Of a stretch of DNA of 64,000 nucleotides, positions 8,728 through 17,076 are shown one piece after another (the first letter of the stretch is position 1; each line of letters begins with the position of its first letter). The notes beneath the pieces were generated by a model. The model saw only the letters and a program-made list of their open reading frames with translations, did no database searches and was not told the origin of the DNA. Source of the DNA: an uncultured Alphaproteobacteria bacterium (GTDB lineage Bacteria > Pseudomonadota > Alphaproteobacteria > RF32 > CAG-239). Both the position numbers and the translations under genes were made by a program. Location: assembly GCA_944390455.1 (NCBI GenBank), contig CALXPU010000002.1, forward strand, positions 92,246 to 156,245, written 5' to 3'.

Positions 8728-8755
8728 AGGGGCTGCTTCGGCGGCTCCTTTTTTT
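8728..8755 (+). terminator. Rho-independent terminator
   Basis: Stem AGGGGCTGC, tetraloop TTCG, GCGGCTCCT and then seven T. This is a classical strong terminator for the 8133 gene. Confidence 0.9.
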
Positions 8756-8924
8756 GTGGCTTATGGTAATTTCAAAATTTTTTGCTTATACTTTTTTGTG
8801 TCGGACTTTGTTGCAAAGTGTTCTAATCGTTTAATCTGATTTAGTATAAACGTTCCTTTTTCAAGGGGTGTTTTGCTTTTTATGGATGGTTGTATGGCTT
8901 TTTCTTATTTTGAATTTGTGTATT

Positions 8925-8953
8925 AAAAAAGCCTGCATTAACGCAGGCCTTTT
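8925..8953 (-). terminator. Terminator of ftsH (bidirectional)
   Basis: GCCTGC / GCAGGC flanked by six A on one side and TTTTT on the other, placed 16 bases past the ftsH stop on the minus strand. Confidence 0.8.
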
Positions 8954-8968
8954 TGTTTTGAGTTTAGT

Positions 8969-10834
8969 TTATAGCTCCGGTACGGACGCTTTGGTGCGCT
9001 TTTCTTCCGGAACGGGGGCGTCTTTGTTTTTATCTACCACTTTACCGGCTAAGACGTCTTTAATTTCATCTCCGGTTAGGGTTTCATATTCCATTAACGC
9101 TTGGGCTAAAGTTTCCCAATCTTGTTTGTGTTTTTGCAAAATCTTTTTAGCTTCTTCATAACCATCGGTTACAAGTCTTTTGATTTCTGCATCAACCAAA
9201 CGAGCGGTATCTTCACTCATATTCTGATTTTGAGTTACCGAACGACCTAAGAAAACTTCGTTAGAGTTTTCAGAATAACGAATCGGTCCCAATAAATCGC
9301 TCATGCCCCATTCGGTTACCATTGCTCGTGCCAAATTGGTTGCGGCATTGATATCTGATGACGCTCCAGAAGTTACCGCATCATAGCCGAATTTTAACTC
9401 TTCCGCAACACGACCGCCCATCAATATGGCTAAACGAGACAGCATTTGCGCACGGGTGTAAGAATATTTATCCTTTTCCGGCAACTGCTGTACCATACCC
9501 AAAGCGCGTCCTCTTGGGATAATCGTGGCTTTGTGTATCGGGTCGGTATCTTTGACGTTTAATGAACAAATAGCGTGTCCGGCTTCGTGGTAAGCGGTTA
9601 ATTGTTTTTCCTTCTCATCCATAGCCATAGATTTACGCTCGTTACCCATTAATACTTTATCTTTTGCGGCGTCAAAATCTGCTGAACTTACTTTCAACTT
9701 GTTTTTGCGGGCAGCTAAAAGTGCTGCTTCATTAACTAAGTTGGCTAAGTCCGCACCCGAAAAACCAGGTGTGCCTCTGGCTACAACGCTTAAGTTTACG
9801 TCTTTTGCCAAAGGTACTTTACGGGTGTGAACTTTCAAGATTTCTTCACGACCTTTGACATCCGGATTGTTTACCGTAACTTGACGGTCGAAGCGTCCTG
9901 GTCTGAGCAGAGCAGGGTCTAACACGTCCGGACGGTTAGTTGCAGCGATAATGATTACATTTTCGTTGGCTTCAAACCCATCCATTTCTACCAATAATTG
10001 GTTTAAGGTTTGTTCACGCTCATCGTTGCCGCCGCCTAAGCCTGCACCACGATGACGACCTACCGCATCAATTTCATCAATGAACAGCAAACATGGCGCA
10101 TTCTTTTTGGCTTGGGCAAACATATCTCTTACACGAGATGCACCCACACCAACGAACATTTCCACAAAGTCTGAACCGGAAATAGAGAAGAACGGAACGT
10201 TTGCTTCTCCGGCTACAGCTTTGGCTAATAGGGTTTTACCTGTTCCCGGAGGGCCGACAAGTAAAACACCTCTCGGAATTTTACCGCCTAAACGTTGGAA
10301 CTTTTGCGGGTCTTTCAAAAAGTCAATAATCTCTTCTAACTCTTGCTTGCTTTCATCTGCACCGGCAACGTCTGCAAAAGTTACTTTTTTGGTATTTTCT
10401 ATCAATCTGGCTCTGGATTTGCCGAAGCTCATAGCTTTATTATTGCCGGAATTTGCTTGGCGCATGAAGAATATCCATACACCGATTAATAACAACATCG
10501 GGAACCACGATATAACTATTCCCCAGAAAGTGCTCTCTGAGGTATCTATCGGGCGTGCTTCTATTTTTACGCCGAGCTTGCGCAAAGTTTCAACCATGCT
10601 TGGATCAAACGGAGCGTAAGTTCTGAATTTACTGCCGTTGTTGTAGTTGCCATAGATGTCGTTGCCTACTATGGTTACTGACTCTATTTGGCTGTTTTCG
10701 GCTTTATCCATAAATTCCGAAAAGGCGATTGGAGTGGCGGCGTTTTGACGTGCTGTTGGGGTAAAATTGTTCATTACCACACTGAGCAATATAAACGCAA
10801 CCAACCAAAATATCATGCTTTTCATCGGTTTCAT
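8969..10834 (-). CDS. ftsH: ATP-dependent zinc metalloprotease FtsH
   Basis: Membrane-anchored AAA+ protease that degrades misassembled membrane proteins and regulators such as sigma32 and LpxC in related bacteria. The sequence shows an N-terminal membrane helix (about 7-25), a periplasmic domain, a second helix (about 105-125), Walker A GPPGTGKT (about 194), Walker B LLFIDEID, the second region of homology ending GRFDRQ, and the zinc site HEAGH (about 415) with the distal acidic ligand in the protease domain. The 621 aa length is normal. It has its own promoter and terminator. The family is often heat-inducible. Confidence 0.97.
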   Translation of the reverse strand: MKPMKSMIFWLVAFILLSVVMNNFTPTARQNAATPIAFSEFMDKAENSQIESVTIVGNDIYGNYNNGSKFRTYAPFDPSMVETLRKLGVKIEARPIDTSESTFWGIVISWFPMLLLIGVWIFFMRQANSGNNKAMSFGKSRARLIENTKKVTFADVAGADESKQELEEIIDFLKDPQKFQRLGGKIPRGVLLVGPPGTGKTLLAKAVAGEANVPFFSISGSDFVEMFVGVGASRVRDMFAQAKKNAPCLLFIDEIDAVGRHRGAGLGGGNDEREQTLNQLLVEMDGFEANENVIIIAATNRPDVLDPALLRPGRFDRQVTVNNPDVKGREEILKVHTRKVPLAKDVNLSVVARGTPGFSGADLANLVNEAALLAARKNKLKVSSADFDAAKDKVLMGNERKSMAMDEKEKQLTAYHEAGHAICSLNVKDTDPIHKATIIPRGRALGMVQQLPEKDKYSYTRAQMLSRLAILMGGRVAEELKFGYDAVTSGASSDINAATNLARAMVTEWGMSDLLGPIRYSENSNEVFLGRSVTQNQNMSEDTARLVDAEIKRLVTDGYEEAKKILQKHKQDWETLAQALMEYETLTGDEIKDVLAGKVVDKNKDAPVPEEKRTKASVPEL

Positions 10835-10901
10835 CTATTTTCATTTCCCTTTATATCTTTCCCTTTTCAGGGCGTGTATACTTAATTTTTCTCAGATATA
10901 T

Positions 10902-10930
10902 TATATAGAGCGAACTCGCCTAAAACTCAA
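10902..10930 (-). promoter_or_regulatory. Candidate promoter for ftsH
   Basis: On the minus strand TTGAGT (10930-10925), a 17-base spacer and TATATA (10907-10902) lie about 65 bases before the ftsH start. A TATAAT shifted by two bases is also present. The CTATATA context partly fits alphaproteobacterial heat-shock (RpoH) promoters, but this is not decisive. Confidence 0.5.
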
Positions 10931-10996
10931 TAGCTATTTTTATTTTAAGGAAAATTTGGGGGTAGATTTGATGGTATTTTTTTGCTCTTTGTATAT

Positions 10997-11178
10997 AAAA
11001 AAGCCCGCAATTTTAATAAGGCGGGCGGATGTTCAGAAACCGTAAGCAATTGACGGCTCGACTTATTTGATGACTCTTATTCGTCGACATCCGTCCGAAC
11101 GTGACTTTATCTTTTACCTCTTTAGGTCTATTGCTTGAGGGATTCTGATGCCCTGAATTTGATCTTTTTTCAAATTCG
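10997..11178 (-). ncRNA. Candidate structured non-coding RNA upstream of ftsH
   Basis: This non-coding stretch has all parts of a small RNA gene on the minus strand: a good sigma70 promoter (11213-11185), a predicted start near 11178 and a strong intrinsic terminator (GCCCGC/GCGGGC plus T run, 11026-10997), giving about 180 nt. By eye it folds into a 5' hairpin (GAATTTGA/TCAAATTC, perfect 8 bp), then a long rod in which TCAGAA pairs with TTCTGA and AAGCAAT pairs with ATTGCTT. These enclose a small ACCT/AGGT hairpin and an apical stem GACGG-TCGAC / GTCGA-CCGTC. A rod with an open centre and about 180 nt recalls 6S RNA, but I see no 6S, tmRNA, SRP or RNase P signature. ftsH has its own promoter downstream of the terminator. 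Confidence 0.6.
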
Positions 11179-11184
11179 TGGGTA

Positions 11185-11213
11185 ACTATATATTAGCTTA
11201 TATGTTTTTGCAA
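11185..11213 (-). promoter_or_regulatory. Sigma70 promoter of the candidate RNA
   Basis: On the minus strand TTGCAA (11213-11208), exactly 17 bases, then TATAGT (11190-11185). It is one of the best promoter matches in the window and no coding region starts near it. Confidence 0.65.
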
Positions 11214-11301
11214 TATTTTTTTTATTTTTTAAGCGCGGAAGTGTAAAATACCTCTCATAATAATTGGAAAGGAGACGGGGGAGAAAATTGATATTGCCAA
11301 T

Positions 11302-12234
11302 TTAAGCATGGCGAAGTTTGAATACACCATCTTCGTATCCTTGGATGGTTTTATCGGTTTTGGCCATTTCCAATCTTTTTTCTGCAAGAGCTACATATTC
11401 TTTTTCTCGCTCAATGCCTACATATTGACGGCCTAATTTTGCTGCTGTTACCGATGTTGTTCCGGAACCTAAAAATGGATCAAATACCACATCGCCTTCA
11501 TTGCTCGAGGCCAAAATTAATTTGGCAATCAATTTTTCCGGCTTTTGAGTTGGGTGAGGCGTGTTTTCTGCCATCGACCAAAATGGGATGGAAATGTCCG
11601 TCCATAAATTTGATGGGGCAGTTAAACGATATTTTTTGCCTTCTTCTTCGTCGTCTTCCTGCCAATCTTTCGGAATCCCGTTATCATCTTTATATGGCGC
11701 TAGTACCGGACGTTTTAGTTTTACAGCATCCAAATTAAAGGTGTATTCGCTGGATTTTGTGAAAAACCAGATATCTTCAATGCAGTTTTTCCAGTTATTG
11801 CCCGAGCTGCGGCCTTTTTCACGCTCCCAAGTAATTCTGTTTTTTAGTAGAAAATATTTGCCGGCAATTTCCGGTATGGCAATTGATGTATTCCAGTCTG
11901 AGCAGATGTATAGACTGCCATTGGGTTTTAACGATATAAAAACCTCTGCAAGCCATTTATCCATCCAGCGTTTATAGTCATTCCAATCCATTGACTTAAA
12001 TTCTTTGGTGCCAAATTTTTTGGTTAGATTATAGGGGGGATCAACCACGACTAAATCTGCGAAATTGGCGGGAAGAAATTTAAGTGCCTCAAAGGTGTCT
12101 TGCCAAATGGTGCGGTTTAAAATTTCACTGACTTTTGCTTTTTTAGTCAGTGTTATTGCTCTTGATGAATATTCATCGGCTTCTTGGTCACTTAAGACAA
12201 TGGTTTTGTTACGGGGAGCCGGCGTGTTGGTCAT
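11302..12234 (-). CDS. Orphan DNA methyltransferase (beta class, N6_N4_Mtase)
   Basis: Site-specific DNA methyltransferase of the adenine-N6/cytosine-N4 type. The catalytic motif IV, DPPYNL (about residue 65), comes before the target-recognition region. The SAM-binding motif I, FDPFLGSGTT (about 250), lies near the C-terminus next to HPTQKPEKL, so the motif order is that of the beta class, as in DpnA/MboIB or CcrM. The C-terminal DNA-binding extension of CcrM is absent. No restriction gene is adjacent, so it is an orphan; the recognition site cannot be read. Its ATG overlaps the HPr stop codon (ATGA), so it is translationally coupled to a phosphotransfer operon. Confidence 0.88.
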   Translation of the reverse strand: MTNTPAPRNKTIVLSDQEADEYSSRAITLTKKAKVSEILNRTIWQDTFEALKFLPANFADLVVVDPPYNLTKKFGTKEFKSMDWNDYKRWMDKWLAEVFISLKPNGSLYICSDWNTSIAIPEIAGKYFLLKNRITWEREKGRSSGNNWKNCIEDIWFFTKSSEYTFNLDAVKLKRPVLAPYKDDNGIPKDWQEDDEEEGKKYRLTAPSNLWTDISIPFWSMAENTPHPTQKPEKLIAKLILASSNEGDVVFDPFLGSGTTSVTAAKLGRQYVGIEREKEYVALAEKRLEMAKTDKTIQGYEDGVFKLRHA

Positions 12235-12509
12235 TGATTTTCGCCAAACCTATTGTTTACGAGTTCGGTTATGTTGGTAATTGCTTGTGCTGCGTCTTGA
12301 CCACTGGCCGATACTTTTATGGTGGTGCCTTTTGATGCAGCTAACATCATTAAGCCCATGATGGAATTACCTTCAACTGTTTGACCTAATCTTTCTACTT
12401 CTACTTCCGCATTTAAACCGTCTATGGCTTTTACAAAACTTGCGGCTGCTCTGGCGTGTAAGCCTCTTTCGTTTATGATATTTAATTCTACGCAGATTTT
12501 ATCGCTCAT
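12231..12509 (-). CDS. ptsH: Phosphocarrier protein HPr
   Basis: A small phosphocarrier that accepts phosphate from EI on His and passes it to EIIA. The active-site His lies in NERGLHARAAASFV and the regulatory Ser in GNSIMGLMMLAASKGT, both in the normal positions. The start at 12509 gives 92 aa and lies one base after the stop of the EIIA gene, with GGGAAAA as ribosome site; an upstream in-frame ATG would begin inside the EIIA gene. In alphaproteobacteria without sugar PTS permeases this pair is part of a regulatory phosphorelay. EI and HPr kinase are not in the window. Confidence 0.94.
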   Translation of the reverse strand: MSDKICVELNIINERGLHARAAASFVKAIDGLNAEVEVERLGQTVEGNSIMGLMMLAASKGTTIKVSASGQDAAQAITNITELVNNRFGENQ

Positions 12510-12510
12510 T

Positions 12511-12909
12511 TTATTTTCCCAGTAATTCTGATGCAATGGTTATATATTTAATTCCAGCTTCTTTAGCGCCGCTTACAGCGTCTTTTAAGTTCTTTTCTTT
12601 GCGCAAAGTGTTTAATTTAACAAGCATTGGTAAATTGATACCGGCGATGACTTCCACTTTGGCTCTGTCCATGATAGATATGGCTAAATTTGACGGGGTG
12701 CCGCCAAACATGTCAGTCAATACTATAACTCCATCTCCGCTATCTACATTTTGAACTTTGCTCAAAATATCTTCACGGCGCTCATTCATGTCATCATTTG
12801 GACCGATGCATGCGGTTTCAATTTGTTCTTGAGGACCAACAATGTGTTGCATTGCGGATTTGAATTCATCGGCTAGGCGACCGTGAGTGACCAACACTAT
12901 TCCTATCAT
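12511..12909 (-). CDS. PTS EIIA component, mannose family
   Basis: A stand-alone EIIA(Man) domain of 132 aa. The phosphorylated His is in VTHGRLADEF (His9), and GVIVLTDMFGGTPSN matches the second conserved loop of the family. The protein has no fused EIIB and no EIIC/EIID genes nearby. It therefore probably takes phosphate from HPr for regulation, as the PtsM-type EIIA does in alphaproteobacteria, and does not transport sugar. Its start codon abuts the stop of the preceding 138-aa gene and its own stop is one base from the ptsH start, so the three are co-translated. Confidence 0.93.
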   Translation of the reverse strand: MIGIVLVTHGRLADEFKSAMQHIVGPQEQIETACIGPNDDMNERREDILSKVQNVDSGDGVIVLTDMFGGTPSNLAISIMDRAKVEVIAGINLPMLVKLNTLRKEKNLKDAVSGAKEAGIKYITIASELLGK

Positions 12910-13326
12910 CTATTTTGCTCCACTTTTCCAGATTTTAACTGCGCCAAAGGCTTCAATAATTTCTTGTTTGCTCTTAATGCGCTCTAATTCATCGGCACGA
13001 GTTTGGCGGCCTTTGAAAGAAAATTCTTCTACGGTGTCTACCGGTACGGCATAGGTGCGTTCTACGGTTTCGCCGTTAATCTCAACAATCATCACAAATT
13101 CCGACTCGGCTAATACAGAACCGGTTTCACTGTTTATACCCTCCAGTTTTACGGCAATTTTGCCGTCTCTTTTTAATAAGGCTGTTTTTTTGCCGTCATA
13201 TTCCAGCATTGGGTTTACAGGATCATCTTTGCGGGCATCAATGAATATTGCCAATTCTCCGAATTTGTTTTCAATGATTTCAAAAAAATCTTGTTTCTCA
13301 ATTAATGTGTAGTACTGATTTTCCAT
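12910..13326 (-). CDS. Hypothetical protein heading the EIIA-HPr operon, 138 aa
   Basis: No family is recognised. The middle part alternates hydrophobic strands with turns (GELAIFIDARKDDP, KTALLKRDGKIAVKLEG, EFVMIVEINGETVERTYAVPV), suggesting a compact beta domain, followed by a helical C-terminus with a Lys/Glu-rich segment. There is no signal peptide. Its stop codon TAG directly touches the ATG of the EIIA gene, so tight coupling is visible. In alphaproteobacteria the place before EIIA(Man) is often held by HPr kinase or RapZ; this protein has no P-loop and is too short to be either. It may be a partner or regulator of the phosphorelay, which is inference from position only. Confidence 0.7.
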   Translation of the reverse strand: MENQYYTLIEKQDFFEIIENKFGELAIFIDARKDDPVNPMLEYDGKKTALLKRDGKIAVKLEGINSETGSVLAESEFVMIVEINGETVERTYAVPVDTVEEFSFKGRQTRADELERIKSKQEIIEAFGAVKIWKSGAK

Positions 13327-13410
13327 GTTTCGGCTCTTGTTTTGTTAATGTTACCAACGCTGTCTAGAATATCACAAACTTTTATAAGTGTCAATTAAGT
13401 TTATCCTGAC

Positions 13411-14196
13411 TTAGTCGTTTTCTTTGCCGTCAGTGTGGCTTATGCCAGAATTTTGTAGGCTAGACATTTCTTTTATTCTGTCAGACAGTTTTTTCGTTGG
13501 TGCGCGGCGTCCAGATTTTTTGAGGATTAATTTAGCTAATTCGTTTTCATCACGTTCTTCGGCAAAATCAGACATGTTTTCCGCCGGCAAATTTTGTAAT
13601 TCTTCTTCGGAGAATTGCTTTTTGATGTTCTTAATGCCTTGAATGCTTTTATCCAGATTTTCATCGGGGATGTCGCCTTGCAAATTTAACGGCTTGACGA
13701 CTTTTTGTTTTAGAACTTGGCGGCGTATTTCTGCCGGTGTGTATTCGGAAGAATTTAACAAGCGAGCATCTTCTCTTGTGGGGGAACTTGATTGTCCTGC
13801 TGCTTTGGCTGCCATGTTGGCGCTCATTACGGCGCTTAATCTACCAGCCATTTGCTGTTCTTGAGTTATCTTAATGGTTTCTTTTTCTTGACGGGACCGG
13901 GCTTGTTCTTCATCGTAGATTTCTTGATTGTCCAATAGATTGATGTCAAAGAACGTGTTTCCTTCTTCATCTTCGTCATCTTCGTCATAAACTTCTTTTA
14001 TTTTTTTACGTAGGCGGTTTAGAGCCTGAGGTGAGGGTGATGCGGGCTTGCGTAATTGTGCGGCATTTTCTGTGGTGGCAGCATCTTCTAATTCTGCTCG
14101 TCCTTCTAGACGTTTGGTAATTCGCGCAGCATCGGAAGCACTCTTCTTTTCCCAATTTATCAATTCTTTTTTGTTGGGGGCGAGTTCTTCAGTCAT
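13411..14196 (-). CDS. Hypothetical charged, low-complexity protein, 261 aa
   Basis: The sequence is rich in Glu, Asp, Lys, Ala and Ser with few aromatic residues. It includes an acidic run (DEDDEDEEG, about residues 72-80) and several predicted helices separated by disordered stretches. No domain is recognised. An AGGAGA Shine-Dalgarno precedes the ATG. It lies 25 bases after the PAS-protein gene on the same strand and may be co-transcribed with it. Intrinsic disorder suggests a scaffold or adaptor role, but this is only inference. Confidence 0.7.
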   Translation of the reverse strand: MTEELAPNKKELINWEKKSASDAARITKRLEGRAELEDAATTENAAQLRKPASPSPQALNRLRKKIKEVYDEDDEDEEGNTFFDINLLDNQEIYDEEQARSRQEKETIKITQEQQMAGRLSAVMSANMAAKAAGQSSSPTREDARLLNSSEYTPAEIRRQVLKQKVVKPLNLQGDIPDENLDKSIQGIKNIKKQFSEEELQNLPAENMSDFAEERDENELAKLILKKSGRRAPTKKLSDRIKEMSSLQNSGISHTDGKEND

Positions 14197-14221
14197 TGCC
14201 GTTCTCCTGTTTTTATTTATC

Positions 14222-15844
14222 CTATTCGCGATGATAGGTAATCATTAGGGTGGTATCTGCCAATATTACCGGTGTTACTTTTAGCTTTTGTTTGCTACGC
14301 ATTTTTAGTGTAAATGGCGTGCAAGTGGTTATGTGTTTTAACATATCCTCTCTAAATGTATGCCAATCTTCTAATTCTGGCAACTTCTTTTTTTGTTTGT
14401 CGAGTATGTCGCGGATATTCGGCGTGTCTTGGATTTCTGTTTCGGCAATTCCCCATAGGCTTAAAAATGAGCTGTTATAGGTCTTTAATCGCAAATTCGG
14501 GGTGAAAATAATTACAGAATCGTCGATGTTATCTAAAATATCTCGCTGTACGGCGATTAAATCACTCAGATGACGTGCGGCTGCCAGACGGTCGGTTATG
14601 TCTTCATAGGCGATAATAGTTCCATCTGGGTGGGGGGCGCGGATGCGGCGGAATGTTCTGCCATCCGGTATGTACAGTAAATCTTCACGTTGTTCGGTTA
14701 AGGAATCAAAGGCCTTGTTTTCATCATCTTTGTAGGCTTTAAAATCCGATACTTCCGGCAATGTTTTTTGTTCCCGAATCTTATCTAGGAAAAGATTGTA
14801 GTGTGGGGTGTTGTCTAAAAAGTTATTCGGCAAATTCCATAATTTTAAAAAGGCGGTGTTGCCAAATGTGAATTCATGTTTGGTGTTTATAATGCAGAAC
14901 GCTGTATCTAATGAACTTAAAATATCTAAGTGTGTGTCTAAGTGTACTTGATAATTGCGTTTTACTTCATCAAAACCGCTGATGTCAATTAAAGAGCCGA
15001 TGGTGTGTGAGGTTTTTAGAGACGAATCGTAGTAGGGCGTTTCCGTAATTTCATATTTTTTCAATTCGCCATTGTTTAAGAGATTGATTTGTTTTTTCTG
15101 CGGAGTGTTTGACTCTTTTGCGGTTTTGGCTAAATCAAGCAAATTTGAAGTGTTGCCAAGATCTCGCAAAGTGCTGTTTTCCGGCGTAATATCTTTGAAA
15201 CTTTTTAGTCCTAATAGATTAAGGTATTGGCGGTTTAAAATGCAGATGTTTAATGACGAATCTCTGAGCCATACAGGATAGGGGAGATTATCTATCAAAA
15301 TTCTGAAGTTTTCGACTTCTTTGCGGCTGGATAAAGCATCTTCCGTTGCGCGGTCAATGAAGTTTGTTTCGCGAGTGATGTCTCTGAACCAGAGGCAGTT
15401 ACTGTTTATTTGCGAATCGGAAGAATTGATGCGTACGCCAGTGATGACAAAGGTTTTTTGATTGTTGCTATGGGCTAGAATCTCAAAGCTAAGCCCATTG
15501 TTTTTTAGCCCGCTAAACATGGTGTTTAACTTTTCCGAATCGCTACGGGTAAAGGATGATAAAATTTCACTTAAGGTGCTTTGTTCCCCATTAGGCAGAT
15601 TTAATAGGGTGGCTAAACGGCGGGAGCAAAATTGGTATTCTTTGTTCTTATAGATGGAAAGTGTTAAATAGCCGTCTTTTGATGCGTATAGCATTTCTTC
15701 ATAATGTCTGGTGGCGACGTCTTGTTTGGAGAGGTCGCTTTTTAGCTTGCGGTTGCGGCGGATTAAAATGACGGCAAGTAATGGGAAAACTAAGCTTATG
15801 GATAACCAGACGTACAGTAGCGTTGTTAATGTTTCTATTGTCAT
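14222..15844 (-). CDS. Membrane-anchored PAS-domain protein lacking a kinase domain
   Basis: One N-terminal membrane helix (about residues 8-28) is followed by a short coiled segment and four PAS-like units: about 45-150, 180-290, 300-410 (ending TIIAYEDITDRLAAARH) and 425-535. The FRDITRE, IDISGFDE and YEDITDR endings are the usual PAS exit signatures. Alphaproteobacterial relatives of this layout normally continue into HisKA and HATPase domains; here the protein stops at the end of the last PAS unit. No kinase remnant follows; the next gene starts 25 bases later. It may be a decayed sensor or a sensor acting through a partner. The SD is weak (GGAAAG). Confidence 0.8.
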   Translation of the reverse strand: MTIETLTTLLYVWLSISLVFPLLAVILIRRNRKLKSDLSKQDVATRHYEEMLYASKDGYLTLSIYKNKEYQFCSRRLATLLNLPNGEQSTLSEILSSFTRSDSEKLNTMFSGLKNNGLSFEILAHSNNQKTFVITGVRINSSDSQINSNCLWFRDITRETNFIDRATEDALSSRKEVENFRILIDNLPYPVWLRDSSLNICILNRQYLNLLGLKSFKDITPENSTLRDLGNTSNLLDLAKTAKESNTPQKKQINLLNNGELKKYEITETPYYDSSLKTSHTIGSLIDISGFDEVKRNYQVHLDTHLDILSSLDTAFCIINTKHEFTFGNTAFLKLWNLPNNFLDNTPHYNLFLDKIREQKTLPEVSDFKAYKDDENKAFDSLTEQREDLLYIPDGRTFRRIRAPHPDGTIIAYEDITDRLAAARHLSDLIAVQRDILDNIDDSVIIFTPNLRLKTYNSSFLSLWGIAETEIQDTPNIRDILDKQKKKLPELEDWHTFREDMLKHITTCTPFTLKMRSKQKLKVTPVILADTTLMITYHRE

Positions 15845-15931
15845 TTTATACTTTCCGTTTCTTCTTTTACGGCAGTTTGATAGCCTGCTTTTGAAAAAAA
15901 TATCTTTTGAGTTTTTAGCTAAAAATTTCGG

Positions 15932-15960
15932 TTGTTTGTTTTTTTGTTTTATTATATAGC
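15932..15960 (+). promoter_or_regulatory. Possible promoter for tsaB
   Basis: TTGTTT (15932-15937), a 17-base spacer and TATAGC (15955-15960) in the 172-base divergent gap between the PAS gene and tsaB. Confidence 0.4.
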
Positions 15961-16016
15961 TAGTTTTATGATATTTGTTTGGTTATAGCAAATTAAAAAT
16001 TGAAAGAGTGAACAAT

Positions 16017-16673
16017 ATGTATACGTTGGTTTTTGATACAACCGGAAACGGGTTGGCTTTGGCACTTTATAAAGATGAAACTTGTGTGCAAAAAATAGAG
16101 AAAAATGAAGAGTTCGGACAGGCTGAACATTTGGCTGTCGGTGTGGCGCAGATTCTTAATGAAAATAAATTGAAAATGGCTGATGTGGAATTGTTGGGCG
16201 TATGTACCGGACCGGGGTCTTTTACCGGTGTTCGTTCCGGTTTGGCTTTTGCCAGAGGATTGGGCTTGGGGTGTCCGGAATTGAAGCTAACAGGCGTCTC
16301 GGCTTTTGATGTTTATGCCAATATGCTTAAAGAAAGTGACAGAGCTTTTTATAATGCGGTGGTGATTGAAACGAAACGTGAAGATTTTTATTTTCAGTTA
16401 TTTGATGAAAAGTTGAAGAAAATTTCTGAACCTTTGGCATTAACTCGCGAGGAAATTGCTCATAAACTCAGAGGACATCAGGTTAGTCTTATCGGTGATG
16501 GTGTGGAACGTTTGCTCTCTGTTTCGTTGGGGTTGCAGATTAAACAGGTGGAAATTGTCGATATGATGGATGTTGATGCTCTCTTTCGTACCGTTTATCA
16601 AAAATATTTGCAGAAAATGCTTGATTTTCCAAAACCGCTGTATATAAGAGGGGCTGACACTTGTGTAAAATAA
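16017..16673 (+). CDS. tsaB: tRNA threonylcarbamoyladenosine biosynthesis protein TsaB
   Basis: TsaB is the non-catalytic partner of TsaD in making t6A at position 37 of ANN-decoding tRNAs. The N-terminal ASKHA fold is visible in YTLVFDTTGNGLALALY. The family hallmark GVCTGPGSFTGVRSGLAFARGL is intact at about residues 62-83. At 218 aa it has normal length. I chose ATG 16017 because it starts the conserved MYTLVFDTT strand and follows AAAGAGTG; a start 42 bases upstream adds an unrelated tail. TsaD is not in the window. Confidence 0.93.
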   Translation: MYTLVFDTTGNGLALALYKDETCVQKIEKNEEFGQAEHLAVGVAQILNENKLKMADVELLGVCTGPGSFTGVRSGLAFARGLGLGCPELKLTGVSAFDVYANMLKESDRAFYNAVVIETKREDFYFQLFDEKLKKISEPLALTREEIAHKLRGHQVSLIGDGVERLLSVSLGLQIKQVEIVDMMDVDALFRTVYQKYLQKMLDFPKPLYIRGADTCVK

Positions 16674-16766
16674 ATAAAAAATTATAGATATGTTGTAAAA
16701 TTGGTGTTAGATACCTAATTTAATGGAAATTGTTTATGTTTATCTTATTTATGAAAGAGGTTTACC

Positions 16767-17048
16767 GTGACTAGATCTGAATTGATTGAAAGTATTGCTA
16801 AGAAAAATCCTAATCTTTTGTTGAGCGATATTGAGAGAATTGTTAGTGTTATTTTTTCTAGCATGACTAGTGCTTTAGCTAAAGGTGATCGTGTTGAATT
16901 CAGAGGCTTTGGAGTGTTTTCTATTCATAAACGCTCTCCGAGAATCGCTCAAAATCCGAGAACCGGTGATAAAGTGAAAATCGGTAATCGTAATATTGTT
17001 CACTTCCGCGTTGGTAAAGAATTACACGAGAAAATGAACGAAAATTAA
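16767..17048 (+). CDS. ihfB: Integration host factor subunit beta
   Basis: A DNA-bending nucleoid protein of the HU/IHF family, 93 aa. The sequence matches IHF-beta: TRSELIESIAKKNPNL at the start, VEFRGFGVFSIHKRSPRIAQNPRTGDKV with the DNA-inserting Pro of the beta arm, and a C-terminal helix. It acts as a heterodimer with IHF-alpha, which is not in the window. Translation starts at GTG 16767 after GAAAGAGG. lapA follows 28 bases later and accD after it, an order often found in alphaproteobacteria. Confidence 0.93.
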   Translation: MTRSELIESIAKKNPNLLLSDIERIVSVIFSSMTSALAKGDRVEFRGFGVFSIHKRSPRIAQNPRTGDKVKIGNRNIVHFRVGKELHEKMNEN

Positions 17049-17076
17049 TCTTTTTTTCTTCCTGATAGGAGGTCGT

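Noticed and set aside
10080..10619. 179-codon frame antisense to ftsH
   Set aside because: It overlaps the conserved ATPase domain of ftsH and has no homology pattern or ribosome site.
10997..11178. Candidate RNA as tmRNA, SRP RNA or RNase P RNA
   Set aside because: No ANDN-type tag codons, no GGAAGGAAGC-like SRP loop and no RNase P core; length also unsuitable for RNase P.
11302..12234. Annotation as the cell-cycle methyltransferase CcrM
   Set aside because: The motif order fits, but the CcrM C-terminal extension is missing and the gene context differs.
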